Source: Zobellia alginiliquefaciens (lineage in GTDB: Bacteria > Bacteroidota > Bacteroidia > Flavobacteriales > Flavobacteriaceae). From it: DNA of 64,000 nucleotides. Below the pieces are notes generated by a model. That model made no database searches. It was not told where the DNA came from and worked only from the letters and a program-made list of their open reading frames with translations. The position numbers and the translations under genes were made by a program. The stretch is from positions 682,001 through 746,000 of the forward strand of contig NZ_CP119758.1 of the NCBI RefSeq assembly GCF_029323795.1, in the 5' to 3' direction. Each line of letters opens with the position of its first letter. The stretch's first letter is position 1. Below are positions 1 to 9,062 of the stretch, piece by piece.

Positions 1-315
1 TTTGTCACTATCATAAGCAGCTCGTACCAATTCCTGCTGTAAAGCTCGGTATTTTTCGGCCAGTTTAATAAGGTCTTCTTCAGTACTCTGTGGATGTTGG
101 GCCAATAGTTTTTCTATCTGTTCTTCTAAACTCTTTGTTGTTACGGCCAATTCCCCTTGCAAAGCCTCCATAATTCCAATCTGTTCCTCATTTAACTGAA
201 AAATAGTTTTGATGGTATCACTGTTTTTTCCGCCAATATCCAATGTACAATTTTGGGCATTTCCCACAGAAAAAAACATTAAGCATACTATAAAACCATA
301 CATCTTACGAAACAT
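1..315 (-). CDS. Secreted protein of unknown function, 3' end outside the window
   Basis: The frame is open from an ATG at 315 to the window edge (105 codons, no stop), so the C-terminus is missing. It begins with a signal peptide (MFRKMYGFIVCLMFFSVGNAQ), then a Cys and a helical, Glu/Gln/Leu-rich stretch with LNEEQIGIMEALQGELA and LEEQIEKLLAQHPQSTEEDL, which looks like a periplasmic coiled coil. A terminator for the next gene upstream lies about 95 bp before its start, so it is probably a separate transcription unit. I do not recognise the family. The reading frame and signal peptide are clear; the function is unknown. Confidence 0.72.
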   Translation of the reverse strand, partial: MFRKMYGFIVCLMFFSVGNAQNCTLDIGGKNSDTIKTIFQLNEEQIGIMEALQGELAVTTKSLEEQIEKLLAQHPQSTEEDLIKLAEKYRALQQELVRAAYDSDK

Positions 316-408
316 ACTACTTTGTTTAAAATTTGATTCCGTTTATATAAACAACAATTTAGGTGAAAAATTATATTTCTTCTGTGTATGACTCTTTTAT
401 AGCAAAAA

Positions 409-434
409 AAAGACCGCCCTTCCGGACGGTCTTT
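409..434 (-). terminator. Rho-independent terminator of the TonB receptor gene
   Basis: Arms AAAGACCG and CGGTCTTT pair perfectly, with further C-G pairs towards the loop after one mismatch. On the minus strand the hairpin is followed by TTTTTTT (+ strand A-run 403-409). It lies 28 bp beyond the stop of the receptor gene. Confidence 0.85.
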
Positions 435-461
435 CTCAAATTAATTTAAATTCTTACTGCT

Positions 462-3452
462 TTATTTAAGCGTAAAATTCACTCTAGCAAACAAGAATCG
501 GCCACCTATGCCAAATTGTTGTGCTCTACGAGACCAATCAAAACGTCCAGAACTTCTATTATTAAAGGCTTCTTCCGCCCTGTCCGGATAAATATCAAAC
601 AAGTTGTTCGCCCCCAGTGTAAGCGTTAAAGCATCTGTTGCCTTATATCCTATGGAAAGGTCAGTTACCACTTTAGTGCCAAAAACCTGCTGATTTTCCA
701 CAACCGTAGTAGCTTCGGTTACTTCACCAAAATATACATTTCTCAAGAACATAATCCATTTGTCAGACGTAAGACTATTAGAAAGATTAAGCTTTGTACG
801 GGGTACGGCCTCTTCTAAATACACTCTACTATCTTCTGGAAAATACGTATCTACCAGACCGGCATTTTCCAATACTTCGGAAGAATTAATATCTCCTATT
901 TGGTTGGTTTTTGAAAACGTACCCGCTAGATCGGATTTCAATCTCCACTTATCACTTAAAGTTGCCTGGTGAGTGATAACCACATCCAACCCACGAGATT
1001 CTGTGTTAATGGCATTTGCAAAGAAAGAAGCAGCTGTTGCGTTAGCCTGACTCAATAAATTGTCCAATTCCGTTCCTGTACCAGGACCTTCAAACTGACC
1101 TGTATAGACTACTCTATCATTGATTTCAACATAATAGCCATCAACAGTAATCGTCAAATTAGCATCAGGAATCTTTGCTGTAAGCCCTAGGCTAACACTG
1201 CTGGAAGTTTCTTCTTTTAATTCTGGAATGCCCAAAAGTTTAGCCGCACGACTGTCATTTGCAAAAGTTCCCACCTCTTGAGGATCACCATTCTGATCAA
1301 AAATAGTTGATGTAGAATTGAAATTGATCTGATGTAAAGAAGGAGCCCTAAAACCCGTATTGGCAGCACCTCTAATGTTTAAATTATCAGAAATTTTATA
1401 ACGAGCAGCCAATTTAAAATTGATGGTAGAACCAAAATCGCTATAATCTTCAAAACGTGTGGCGAAACTGGCCAAAAACTTTTCAGAAAAATCTGCTTCT
1501 ATATCTATATAACCGGCCACACTACTTCTTCCTCTAGACAACTCATTTGTTGGTCCAAAACCTGGGAAAACTTGAGATCCACCCGGTCTAGCACTTCCAA
1601 AGAAATCTGTTGGTACACGTATGTCCGAATTTGGGTTTGGAATTGTAGCCCCCTCATCAGTTAATAAAGGGGTGCCAGAATCATCCCTAAGTATATCATC
1701 ATAAGCATTGTTTATTTTTCCGGTACCATCATACTGGCCATATGAGGCTGGCTCCCCTGCAACTATATCATAGTTTTCTACACGATATTCTGCTCCAAAA
1801 GCAACGTTTAGGCCAGACATGGTATCTTCGAAGAAACGAGTCACATCTAAATTGGCCGTATTCTGGGCAAAGGAAAATCCACCCGCATCAAAAGTTGTTG
1901 GCGATGAATTCTGCATAGACGCATTAAAGGTGTTACCTATAGTATATAAGAAAGAGTTCTTTCCATAGGTGTTACTTAAATCCACATCCCACTCATTAAT
2001 CTTTCCTTTAACACCTACAGATAACGACCTATCCTTAATAGCCGAATTAATTTCGGGCAAGAAACCGTTATTATAGGCGGGTGTATATGTTCTACTTTGA
2101 TTTGGCAAACGATAAAAGCCTGCAGAATTTCCTGTTCTAGAACTGATACCTGCAAAAGAATACACCTCCGTTCCGTTATCATCTAACGGCAAGGAAAAAT
2201 TGGCAAAGATCCTTCCTCCTCGTAAGGCGGACTGGCCAACCCTCATGTTGTAATCACTCCTTTGTTGATTTCTTTCTGCAAGTTCGGCGTCCGTGACATC
2301 ATTAGATAGAGGATTATAAAATGTTATGTTCCCATTGCCATCCGTCCTTGTTGGGCTATGCAGTTCAGCTGGCGAGAACCCGCTTATAATATCTCTATCG
2401 TTTTGGTCAAAAAAAGATAAGTTTTGAGATAATCTAACTACATCTGCATCTTGCAGATTAGCTATATCCAAATTTTCGCCTAATGCTAATCTCTCAATAG
2501 AATTATATGCATTAAAAACACCACCTTCCCACTCTTTCATTCTGCCGTAAGCTTGGCGAACATCAAAATCACCGGAAAGATTCAAGAAACCTCCGTTTTC
2601 CCCCAAAGGAACCCCATAACTTGCCGCAATGTTGGTAGTAGCACCATCTACACCACCGGTTTGATCATTGGCATTCTTAGAGAAATTAGCACCACTCGTG
2701 ACCGTCATATTCAATTCATTTACGCTTTTATTCAATACAATGTTGATTACCCCTGCAATGGCATCGGAACCATATTGTGCGGCCGCTCCATCTCGCAACA
2801 CTTCAATACGTTGTATTGCTGCTGCCGGTATAGCATTTAAATCCGTACCAACACTACCACGCCCAAAAGTTCCATTAACATTAATAAGGGAAGAGGTATG
2901 TCTTCGTTTTCCATTGATCAAGACCAATACCTGATCAGGACCTAGACCACGTAAAGAAGCTGGGTCAACGTGATCCGTACCGTCTGAAATAGTCTGGGTA
3001 TTGGATGTAAATGAAGGTGCTACATAATTTAATATCTGATTCAGGTTCACCTGAGGCGCAACACTATTCAGCTCCTTCATACTAATAACATCTACCGGAA
3101 CCGTACTTTCAGTAGCCGTTCTGTTGGGGTTACGAGAACCAACAATAATCACCTCTGAAAGCGCTACCCCAGAAGAAAGTTGTACACTCATTCCTCCAGC
3201 CGCAGCGGTCACTTCTTTGGTTTCATAACCAATGTAAGAAACGACCAACTTGTCTCCTACCTCGGCATCAATTGAAAATAAACCATCAAAATCCGTAGTG
3301 GAACCTGTAGTTGTTCCCTTTACTACTACCGAGGCTCCAGGTAGGGGGCCACCTTCTTCATCTAACACTGTACCCGTTATTTGAGCACTGGCAATTCCTA
3401 TGACACTCAAAAAGAGCGCATAGCATAAAAAATACTGCTTTTTCATATTCAT
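462..3452 (-). CDS. TonB-dependent outer-membrane receptor with carboxypeptidase-regulatory-like N-terminal domain
   Basis: This 996-residue protein imports a ligand across the outer membrane using TonB/ExbBD energy. In order it has a signal peptide (about 1-23), a CarboxypepD_reg-like beta-sandwich (about 24-110, with GTVLDEEGGPLPGASVVVKG), a plug domain (about 115-235, with IEVLRDGAAAQYGSDAIAGV) and a long beta-barrel ending in FARVNFTLK. The GFRAPSLHQ motif typical of siderophore- or vitamin-type receptors is present. No SusD partner flanks it, so it is a stand-alone receptor rather than a SusCD glycan importer, and the substrate cannot be read from sequence. A weak minus-7-like TATATTTT lies upstream on the minus strand (3513-3520). 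Confidence 0.93.
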   Translation of the reverse strand: MNMKKQYFLCYALFLSVIGIASAQITGTVLDEEGGPLPGASVVVKGTTTGSTTDFDGLFSIDAEVGDKLVVSYIGYETKEVTAAAGGMSVQLSSGVALSEVIIVGSRNPNRTATESTVPVDVISMKELNSVAPQVNLNQILNYVAPSFTSNTQTISDGTDHVDPASLRGLGPDQVLVLINGKRRHTSSLINVNGTFGRGSVGTDLNAIPAAAIQRIEVLRDGAAAQYGSDAIAGVINIVLNKSVNELNMTVTSGANFSKNANDQTGGVDGATTNIAASYGVPLGENGGFLNLSGDFDVRQAYGRMKEWEGGVFNAYNSIERLALGENLDIANLQDADVVRLSQNLSFFDQNDRDIISGFSPAELHSPTRTDGNGNITFYNPLSNDVTDAELAERNQQRSDYNMRVGQSALRGGRIFANFSLPLDDNGTEVYSFAGISSRTGNSAGFYRLPNQSRTYTPAYNNGFLPEINSAIKDRSLSVGVKGKINEWDVDLSNTYGKNSFLYTIGNTFNASMQNSSPTTFDAGGFSFAQNTANLDVTRFFEDTMSGLNVAFGAEYRVENYDIVAGEPASYGQYDGTGKINNAYDDILRDDSGTPLLTDEGATIPNPNSDIRVPTDFFGSARPGGSQVFPGFGPTNELSRGRSSVAGYIDIEADFSEKFLASFATRFEDYSDFGSTINFKLAARYKISDNLNIRGAANTGFRAPSLHQINFNSTSTIFDQNGDPQEVGTFANDSRAAKLLGIPELKEETSSSVSLGLTAKIPDANLTITVDGYYVEINDRVVYTGQFEGPGTGTELDNLLSQANATAASFFANAINTESRGLDVVITHQATLSDKWRLKSDLAGTFSKTNQIGDINSSEVLENAGLVDTYFPEDSRVYLEEAVPRTKLNLSNSLTSDKWIMFLRNVYFGEVTEATTVVENQQVFGTKVVTDLSIGYKATDALTLTLGANNLFDIYPDRAEEAFNNRSSGRFDWSRRAQQFGIGGRFLFARVNFTLK

Positions 3453-3563
3453 AAGTTTGAGTTAATTGTTGAGAAGTTAAGTATTTTTATTTTCATTGTA
3501 AGAAAACGACTAAAAATATAATCTTAAAAAAATGTTCTTTAGTAACTAATAAGTCCAATTTTG

Positions 3564-3571
3564 TACTTTTG
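3564..3571 (+). promoter_or_regulatory. Minus-7 box of the pepT promoter
   Basis: TACTTTTG matches the Bacteroidetes TAnnTTTG minus-7 consensus and lies 16 bp before the pepT ATG, which implies a very short leader. The minus-33 element is weak. Confidence 0.55.
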
Positions 3572-3587
3572 ATTTAAAAATATATCG

Positions 3588-4817
3588 ATGCAAAATATCA
3601 TTGACCGCTTTCTTAAATATGTCAAAATAGACACCCAAAGCGACCCCAATTCAAAAACGACCCCGAGTACTGAAAAACAATGGTATTTAGCAGATTTACT
3701 GGTTGAAGAACTACTGGAAATAGGAATGGAAGAAGTTTCTATTGACAACAAGGCTTACATCACCGCAACATTGCCCAGCAACATTAACATTGATGTGCCG
3801 ACCATCGGTTTTATTTCTCATTTTGATACTTCACCCGATTTTTCAGGAACGGATGTGAATCCACAGATTATTGAGAATTATGATGGTAAGGATATTGTCC
3901 TGAACCACATGGAGAACATTATTCTCTCTCCTGATTATTTTGAGGATTTATTACAGTACAAAGGTCAAACCTTGATTACTACAGATGGCACTACCCTTCT
4001 TGGTGCCGATGATAAGGCCGGGATTACGGAAATTATCACGGCAATGGAATACCTTATCAACCATCCGGAAATAAAACATGGTAAAATTAGAGTAGGTTTT
4101 ACGCCAGATGAGGAAATTGGTCGTGGAGCTCACCATTTTGATGTTGAAAAGTTTGGTGCCGATTGGGCATACACTATGGACGGAAGCCAAGTTGGCGAAC
4201 TGGAATACGAAAATTTTAATGCAGCCAGTGCCAAGGTTGTTATTAAAGGTAAAAGTGTACACCCCGGCTATGCTAAAAACAAAATGGTAAATGCCATAAG
4301 TATCGCCAGTGAATTTCTTGAAATTTTACCTCCTGAAGAAACCCCACAAAACACTTCGGGCAGAGAAGGTTTTTTTCACGTTCATCATATACAAGGCGAA
4401 ATTGAGCATGCCGAGTTTGAAATGATCATTCGTGATCACGACAAGTCTTACTTTGAAAACAGAAAACAGCTGCTCCGTGATATTGCGGAAAAATTAAATG
4501 ACATTCACGGTAATTGTATCGATCTAGAAATAAAAGATCAGTACTTCAACATGCGTGAAAAAGTTGAACCTGTTTTTCACATTGTAGAACTAGCAAAAGA
4601 GGCAATGGAAGCCATGCGTGTTACGCCGATCATTAAACCCATACGCGGCGGAACGGATGGTTCACAACTGAGCTATATGGGGCTACCTTGCCCTAATATC
4701 TTTGCAGGCGGACACAATTTTCACGGAAAATATGAATATGTTCCTGTGGAAAGCATGATAAAGGCTACTGAGGTAATCATTAAAATATGTGAACTGGCGG
4801 CAAAAAAGGCAGAATAG
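3588..4817 (+). CDS. pepT: Peptidase T (tripeptide aminopeptidase)
   Basis: Cytoplasmic M20B dizinc aminopeptidase that removes the N-terminal residue from tripeptides. The 409 residues match the family length. Metal and catalytic motifs are visible: HFD (His78, Asp80), GADDKAG (bridging Asp141), PDEEIGRG (catalytic Glu175, Glu176), [17 protein letters not shown], and the C-terminal [19 protein letters not shown] and [13 protein letters not shown]. The dimerisation (lid) domain is the middle third. It is divergent from the TonB receptor gene and has its own promoter just upstream. The next gene starts 47 bp downstream. Confidence 0.97.
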   Translation: MQNIIDRFLKYVKIDTQSDPNSKTTPSTEKQWYLADLLVEELLEIGMEEVSIDNKAYITATLPSNINIDVPTIGFISHFDTSPDFSGTDVNPQIIENYDGKDIVLNHMENIILSPDYFEDLLQYKGQTLITTDGTTLLGADDKAGITEIITAMEYLINHPEIKHGKIRVGFTPDEEIGRGAHHFDVEKFGADWAYTMDGSQVGELEYENFNAASAKVVIKGKSVHPGYAKNKMVNAISIASEFLEILPPEETPQNTSGREGFFHVHHIQGEIEHAEFEMIIRDHDKSYFENRKQLLRDIAEKLNDIHGNCIDLEIKDQYFNMREKVEPVFHIVELAKEAMEAMRVTPIIKPIRGGTDGSQLSYMGLPCPNIFAGGHNFHGKYEYVPVESMIKATEVIIKICELAAKKAE

Positions 4818-4864
4818 TGTCAAATCCTTATCTTTAGGAAAGAAACTCTAAAAAAACCAAGTTC

Positions 4865-5464
4865 ATGGATGCATCCAAAAAGGTAGCAGCCTATTATGGC
4901 AATGAACATCATTTTAAAAATGGTATTGCACAGTTACGCAAATTGGCGTTACAAACCGAGTTGGTAGAAACTTACAAATGGAGCATTCCAACATACACTA
5001 TTAATGAGAAGAATGTTCTTGCCATTTGTAAGTTCAAAAAACATTTTGGAATCTGGTTTTTTAACGGTGTCTTTTTAAGCGATTCCGAAAACCTATTGGA
5101 AAATGCCCAAGAGGGAAAAACCCAAGCCATGCGCCATTGGAAGTTTTATTCCGAAGACGATATCAATGCCATGAAAGTTTCAGCATATATTAATGAGGCG
5201 ATTGAAAACCAGAAAAAAGGTCTTACGTTAATTAAAAGTTCAAAAAAGAAAGTAACGAATGTGATTCTCCCCCTAGAGTTGAAAGAAGCTTTTAAAACAC
5301 AGCAAAAAGCTAAAAGTGCTTTCAAAGAACTATCGCCTTACAAACAAAAAGAATACGTAGAATATATTGCCAGTGCTAAACGCAAGACCACAAAGCTAAA
5401 TCGTTTAGAGAAAATCTTACCCATGATTATTGAAGGTAAGGGACTGAATGATGTGTATAGATAA
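4865..5464 (+). CDS. YdeI/OmpD-associated family protein (DUF1801 domain plus OmdA-like C-terminus)
   Basis: The 199-residue cytoplasmic protein has an N-terminal DUF1801/YdhG-like fold (about 10-110; WSIPTYTINEKNVLAICKFK and FGIWFFNGV are characteristic) and a C-terminal helical segment with SPYKQKEYVEYIASAKRKTT, the hallmark of the OmdA (bacteriocin-protection) domain. Related proteins are reported as iron-chaperone-like or bacteriocin-protection factors, but no enzymatic role is established. It follows pepT in the same direction. A TATCTTTA box at 4829-4836 may give it its own promoter. A strong hairpin terminator follows within 10 bp of the stop. Confidence 0.88.
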   Translation: MDASKKVAAYYGNEHHFKNGIAQLRKLALQTELVETYKWSIPTYTINEKNVLAICKFKKHFGIWFFNGVFLSDSENLLENAQEGKTQAMRHWKFYSEDDINAMKVSAYINEAIENQKKGLTLIKSSKKKVTNVILPLELKEAFKTQQKAKSAFKELSPYKQKEYVEYIASAKRKTTKLNRLEKILPMIIEGKGLNDVYR

Positions 5465-5468
5465 AAAA

Positions 5469-5503
5469 GCTCCCAAAGCCCTGTTTAATATGGGTTTGGG
5501 AGC
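5469..5503. terminator. Bidirectional terminator between convergent genes
   Basis: GCTCCCAAA pairs with TTTGGGAGC, continued by CCC/GGG after a bulged G. T-tracts occur on both sides (TTTTT at 5510-5514 on the plus strand; A-run 5463-5468 read as T on the minus strand), so it can end both the YdeI-like gene and the oxidoreductase gene. Confidence 0.85.
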
Positions 5504-5512
5504 ATTATATTT

Positions 5513-6862
5513 TTAAAGCATTGGAAGTTCCCAGCCGTTTTGGTAGTTGGAGGTAATTAGCTTGTTCGCTTCTTCTTCCTTAAATTTTCCTGCAGCGTCA
5601 TCCCAATAGATACGATTGCCGGTTTTAAAAGCAACATTACCCATATGCGATACCATAGCAGCATCGTAACCTACTTTTATAGGCGCGTTTAGTTTGGAGT
5701 TGTCCCGGCTTTTTACGGCGTCAATAAAGTTTGCCGTATGTAGATCGAGTCCGCTTGCTTCGCCTTTATTGTATGAAACAGCTTCTATTTTTGGTGTTCC
5801 CTTTTTACCCCAACCTGCAAACTCTTCTTCTGGTATTACTTCCCAACCGTTGCGATCTACTACTAAGGTGCCATTGTTACCTATAAAAGCGATACCGTGG
5901 TTACGTCCATAATTTCCGCCGTCAATTCCTGTGGCGTGCTCCCAAAGGATTGAAAATTTATCATATTCAAAAACCGTCTGTAATGTATCCGGAGTTTCGG
6001 AAGCATCATTTGGGTACGCAAACTTTCCGCCCAGCGCCATTACCGATTTTGGGTTTCCTGCTTTCATTCCGTATAAAGCGTAATCCAATAAATGCACGCC
6101 CCAATCAGTCATTAATCCACCTGCATAATCCCAAAACCACCTAAAATTAAAATGAAATCGGTTTGCGTTAAAAGCCCGTTCTGGAGCCGGACCTAACCAC
6201 ATTTTATAATCTACTCCTTCCGGAGCAGCTGAATCCGCAACAACCGGAACCGGTTTCATCCAACCTTGATAAGCCCATGCTTTTGCCAGTCTAATGCTTC
6301 CCAGTTTTCCGGAATGCACAAAATTAATGGCATCCACAAAGTGAGGTTGACTACGTTGCCATTGCCCCACCTGAACCATACGGTCACTGGAACTCGCATA
6401 GTTTAACATGATATTTGCCTCCTGAATAGAGTTTGCTATGGGTTTCTCGCAATACACATCTTTACCTGCCGTAAGTGCATCCGTCAATTGTAAACAGTGC
6501 CAATGATCGGGCGTACCAATTATGACCACATCAATATCCTTATTTTCCAGTAGCTTGCGATAATCACGGTACCACATAGGCTTTTTTACGCCCGCTTTTT
6601 CCAAATCTGCTGTTCTTGCTTTTAGCACGGCCTCATCTACATCACATAATGCCATTACACTGATCTCGCTCATTTTAAGCATTGAGGTCAGGTCACTAAA
6701 ACCCATACCCTTACAACCAATAAGCCCAACATTAATTTGGTCATTGGGACCTACCTTTTTGCGCATGCTAGCCAAAAGCTCCATAGGAAATAAAAATGCG
6801 GCACTTGAGCCTGCCAGGGCCAATGAACTTTTCTTGATAAAGTTTCTTCTATTATGGTACAT
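5513..6862 (-). CDS. Tat-exported Gfo/Idh/MocA family oxidoreductase
   Basis: NAD(P)-dependent sugar or cyclitol dehydrogenase family, 449 residues. The N-terminus carries a twin-arginine signal (NRRNFIKKSSLALAGSS), so it is probably exported folded with its cofactor to the periplasm. The Rossmann domain begins with INVGLIGCKGMG. IIGTPDHWH and the family EKP motif (CEKPIANS) are present, followed by the C-terminal alpha/beta substrate domain (YAGGLMTDWGVHLLDYALYG). The family is expanded in marine Bacteroidetes that degrade polysaccharides, but the substrate here is unknown. It is monocistronic between terminators at 5469-5503 and 6925-6949. Confidence 0.93.
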   Translation of the reverse strand: MYHNRRNFIKKSSLALAGSSAAFLFPMELLASMRKKVGPNDQINVGLIGCKGMGFSDLTSMLKMSEISVMALCDVDEAVLKARTADLEKAGVKKPMWYRDYRKLLENKDIDVVIIGTPDHWHCLQLTDALTAGKDVYCEKPIANSIQEANIMLNYASSSDRMVQVGQWQRSQPHFVDAINFVHSGKLGSIRLAKAWAYQGWMKPVPVVADSAAPEGVDYKMWLGPAPERAFNANRFHFNFRWFWDYAGGLMTDWGVHLLDYALYGMKAGNPKSVMALGGKFAYPNDASETPDTLQTVFEYDKFSILWEHATGIDGGNYGRNHGIAFIGNNGTLVVDRNGWEVIPEEEFAGWGKKGTPKIEAVSYNKGEASGLDLHTANFIDAVKSRDNSKLNAPIKVGYDAAMVSHMGNVAFKTGNRIYWDDAAGKFKEEEANKLITSNYQNGWELPML

Positions 6863-6924
6863 TGTTCAAGTTGTTTTATTGAGAACATGAATATACTAAT
6901 TTAGGCTAGCACAAGACCAAAAAA

Positions 6925-6949
6925 AACACCGCTAGTTCGTAGCGGTGTT
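6925..6949 (-). terminator. Terminator of the nusB-DUF1573-yajC operon
   Basis: AACACCGCTA and TAGCGGTGTT form a perfect 10-bp stem with a GTTCG loop. T-rich flanks lie on both sides; on the minus strand an 8-nt T-run (+ strand A-run 6919-6926) follows. It lies 23 bp beyond the yajC stop. Confidence 0.88.
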
Positions 6950-6972
6950 TTTCATATACTTAAAATGTGTTT

Positions 6973-7260
6973 TTACTTCTTTTCGGGAGCGTTTAATTTT
7001 TTGCTCATTTCCATTGAAATGGAGGAACGATCAAACTTTAACTTACCTGCCATGGTCTCTAATATGCAAGAAAAATCATTGTCATTTAATTCCATGATCT
7101 TTCCGTGCAAACCACTTTTTGTAATTACCCTATCGCCTCTTTTTAATTCAGCTGCGAATTTTTTTTCATCCTTTTGACGTTTCATTTGTGGACGTATCAT
7201 AAAGAAGTACGCAACCACAAAAATCAATATCATTGGAAGAAACTGTCCTATATCACCCAT
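6973..7260 (-). CDS. yajC: YajC, preprotein translocase accessory subunit
   Basis: Small inner-membrane protein that associates with SecDF and supports protein export. The 95 residues include a single membrane helix (FLPMILIFVVAYFFMIRP, about 7-25), then a basic linker (QMKRQKDEKKF) and the small cytoplasmic domain with LKRGDRVITKSGLHGKI, all typical of YajC. It is the last gene of the nusB-DUF1573-yajC operon, a common order in Flavobacteriia, 22 bp after the DUF1573 gene and just before a strong terminator. Confidence 0.95.
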   Translation of the reverse strand: MGDIGQFLPMILIFVVAYFFMIRPQMKRQKDEKKFAAELKRGDRVITKSGLHGKIMELNDNDFSCILETMAGKLKFDRSSISMEMSKKLNAPEKK

Positions 7261-7282
7261 GTTTTTTGTCTCTGATCTGTTA

Positions 7283-7753
7283 TTATTTTGTTGGTCCTAC
7301 TGGAGCAGCTCCTTTAGGATTAACAAAAGCCTTAATACGTAATTGCTCAGTACCTTTTTCAGTATTGGCGTTTACGGTAATAGTTTTAGTTACTTGGTTT
7401 TGACCTGATCCGTTAAACTTAACAACCAACTCACCTGTTTCACCTGGTGCGATAGGGTCTTTTGGTGGATTTGGTACTGTACAACCACATGAACTGGTAG
7501 CATTTGTAATGATCAAAGGTGCATTACCCGTATTGGTAAAAGTAAAAATAGTTTCTTGAGGGGTACCTTGTTCTATAGTTCCAAAATCATGCTCCGCTTT
7601 TGCGAACTCCATTACCGGAACTTGCTTACCAGCTTCATCACGCTGAGCAGCTTCGGCAACATTATCGGATTTTACTTTACTTGACGCATTTTCTTTACAC
7701 GATACGAACGCCAAAAGCGAACATATACTTAAGGCAAAAAATGTTTTTCTCAT
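7283..7753 (-). CDS. DUF1573 domain lipoprotein
   Basis: The 156-residue protein has a lipoprotein signal (MRKTFFALSICSLLAFVSC, lipobox FVSC), so it is anchored in the cell envelope. The body is one DUF1573 immunoglobulin-like domain, recognisable by EHDFGTIEQGTPQETIFTFT and LIITNATSSCGCTVPNPP. DUF1573 proteins are very abundant in Bacteroidetes, and their role is undefined. It is encoded between nusB (39 bp upstream) and yajC and is probably co-transcribed with them. Confidence 0.93.
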   Translation of the reverse strand: MRKTFFALSICSLLAFVSCKENASSKVKSDNVAEAAQRDEAGKQVPVMEFAKAEHDFGTIEQGTPQETIFTFTNTGNAPLIITNATSSCGCTVPNPPKDPIAPGETGELVVKFNGSGQNQVTKTITVNANTEKGTEQLRIKAFVNPKGAAPVGPTK

Positions 7754-7792
7754 AACTCTAACTTTAATTTGGGGTAAAATTAATCATTTATT

Positions 7793-8740
7793 TTAAATGA
7801 GCCCTCTGCCCATTTTATTCAGCTTTCCTTCCTTTTTGTAATCTTTTACTAAATTATCTAGAATGCCGTTGATAAAAATACTGCTTTTAGGAGTAGAATA
7901 TTCTTTTGCAATCTCTAAAAATTCGTTAATAGTTACCTTTTCTGGTATGGAAGGGAAGTTCAGTAGTTCGCAAATGGCCATTTTTAATAAAATAGCATCC
8001 ATATCCGCAATTCGGTCTTTATCCCAATTTGGAGTTTTCCCTTCAATTTCCTTAGTGAGTTCACCATCTTTCAACAAGGTTTTTCTAAGAAGTTTCTTTG
8101 CAAACTCCATATCCTCCTTATCCTTTAATAACCGAGGCAAGAAAAACGAAGTGGACTGATCGTTCTTCACCTTTTTAAGCTGTTTTAAAATATAGGTGTT
8201 TACAATAGGAATATCATCTACCCAAGTAAGGTTGTTATCTTCAAAATAGTCGTAGATTTTTTCATCTGGCGCAATAACCTCTCTGAACAAAGTAATGATG
8301 AGCTCTTTGTCTTTTGCATAAGTACTGCCTTCTACAGACATATACTCTTGGTAGGCAGTGCTTTTAACGATGTTGTTGTAAATAATTTTTACATACTCTT
8401 CGTTCAAATACCAATTATCTAGCTTTCTCTTTTTAAGCTCAGCTTTTAAGGGCTCATTATGCACCAATTGCAGCAATAGCTTATTGTTAACGAACTTTGC
8501 CTGATCCGGAAAATTATCCGAAGCCGTAGCCAAATACTTTTTTGAAGAAATCCTTAATTGGTCCGACCCTCTTTGCTGAATCTCTATCATCAAGCTCAGC
8601 ATTAAAAGATAAAGGGTATACATATTATCTATGCTAAACCGTAGAAATTTTTCTTGTTTCTCTAAAGATTCGTCTTTAGATTGGGTAATGGCATAAATAC
8701 ACTGCATTACTTTTACCCGTATATGTCTTCGTGTTAGCAT
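7793..8740 (-). CDS. nusB: Transcription antitermination factor NusB, extended flavobacterial form
   Basis: NusB joins NusE (S10) and boxA RNA in rRNA transcription antitermination. The start at 8740 gives MLTRRHIRVKVMQCIYA, the usual NusB N-terminus, and 315 residues. An in-frame ATG at 8788 overlaps a minus-7 box (8786-8793), so it is unlikely to be used. Bacterial NusB is usually about 140 residues. Here, as in other Bacteroidetes, a long N-terminal helical region precedes the classic C-terminal half (ILLKMAICELLNFPSIPEKV, TINEFLEIAKEYSTPKSSIF). First gene of the operon with DUF1573 and yajC, divergent from the ABC transporter gene. Confidence 0.94.
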   Translation of the reverse strand: MLTRRHIRVKVMQCIYAITQSKDESLEKQEKFLRFSIDNMYTLYLLMLSLMIEIQQRGSDQLRISSKKYLATASDNFPDQAKFVNNKLLLQLVHNEPLKAELKKRKLDNWYLNEEYVKIIYNNIVKSTAYQEYMSVEGSTYAKDKELIITLFREVIAPDEKIYDYFEDNNLTWVDDIPIVNTYILKQLKKVKNDQSTSFFLPRLLKDKEDMEFAKKLLRKTLLKDGELTKEIEGKTPNWDKDRIADMDAILLKMAICELLNFPSIPEKVTINEFLEIAKEYSTPKSSIFINGILDNLVKDYKKEGKLNKMGRGLI

Positions 8741-8785
8741 TTTAAAGAACTTTTTTGGAATAGTATTGGTTTGACTTTCACGACG

Positions 8786-8793
8786 CAAAAATA
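8786..8793 (-). promoter_or_regulatory. Minus-7 box of the nusB operon promoter
   Basis: On the minus strand the sequence is TATTTTTG, a perfect TAnnTTTG. Transcription would start near 8780, inside the longest possible ORF, which fixes translation at the ATG at 8740 with a leader of about 40 nt. Confidence 0.6.
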
Positions 8794-9021
8794 AGAATAA
8801 AGCCCAAAAGACTACTATACTAAACGACGAAACACCAACAACATTTCACTTTAATCATTAAATACTCTTGCAAGGCCTTGTTTTTAAGCTTCTTGAAAGA
8901 TTTAAAATATAAAAACTTACCGTAAATTTAACGTTTAAGATTCTCCATATAGATTTGATATTAATTTGTAGCAACACTACATCTTATAGTATTTATAACA
9001 TATGGTTTATACCCAAACCCC

Positions 9022-9029
9022 TATCTTTG
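9022..9029 (+). promoter_or_regulatory. Minus-7 box of the ABC transporter gene
   Basis: TATCTTTG is a perfect TAnnTTTG, 33 bp before the ATG at 9063. The minus-33 element is not clear. Confidence 0.55.
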
Positions 9030-9062
9030 ACCAATTAAATATAGCCTTAGTATATACCTTTC

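Larger units (their letters stand above)
8741..9062. other. Intergenic region between nusB and the ABC transporter gene
   Basis: About 320 bp without a convincing gene. It holds the minus-strand nusB promoter (minus-7 at 8786-8793) near one end and the plus-strand ABC transporter promoter (minus-7 at 9022-9029) near the other. The AT-rich middle shows no further recognisable element. Confidence 0.6.

Noticed and set aside
7793-8788. Longer nusB frame starting at 8788
   Set aside because: The start overlaps the minus-7 box at 8786-8793, and the family N-terminus begins at 8740.
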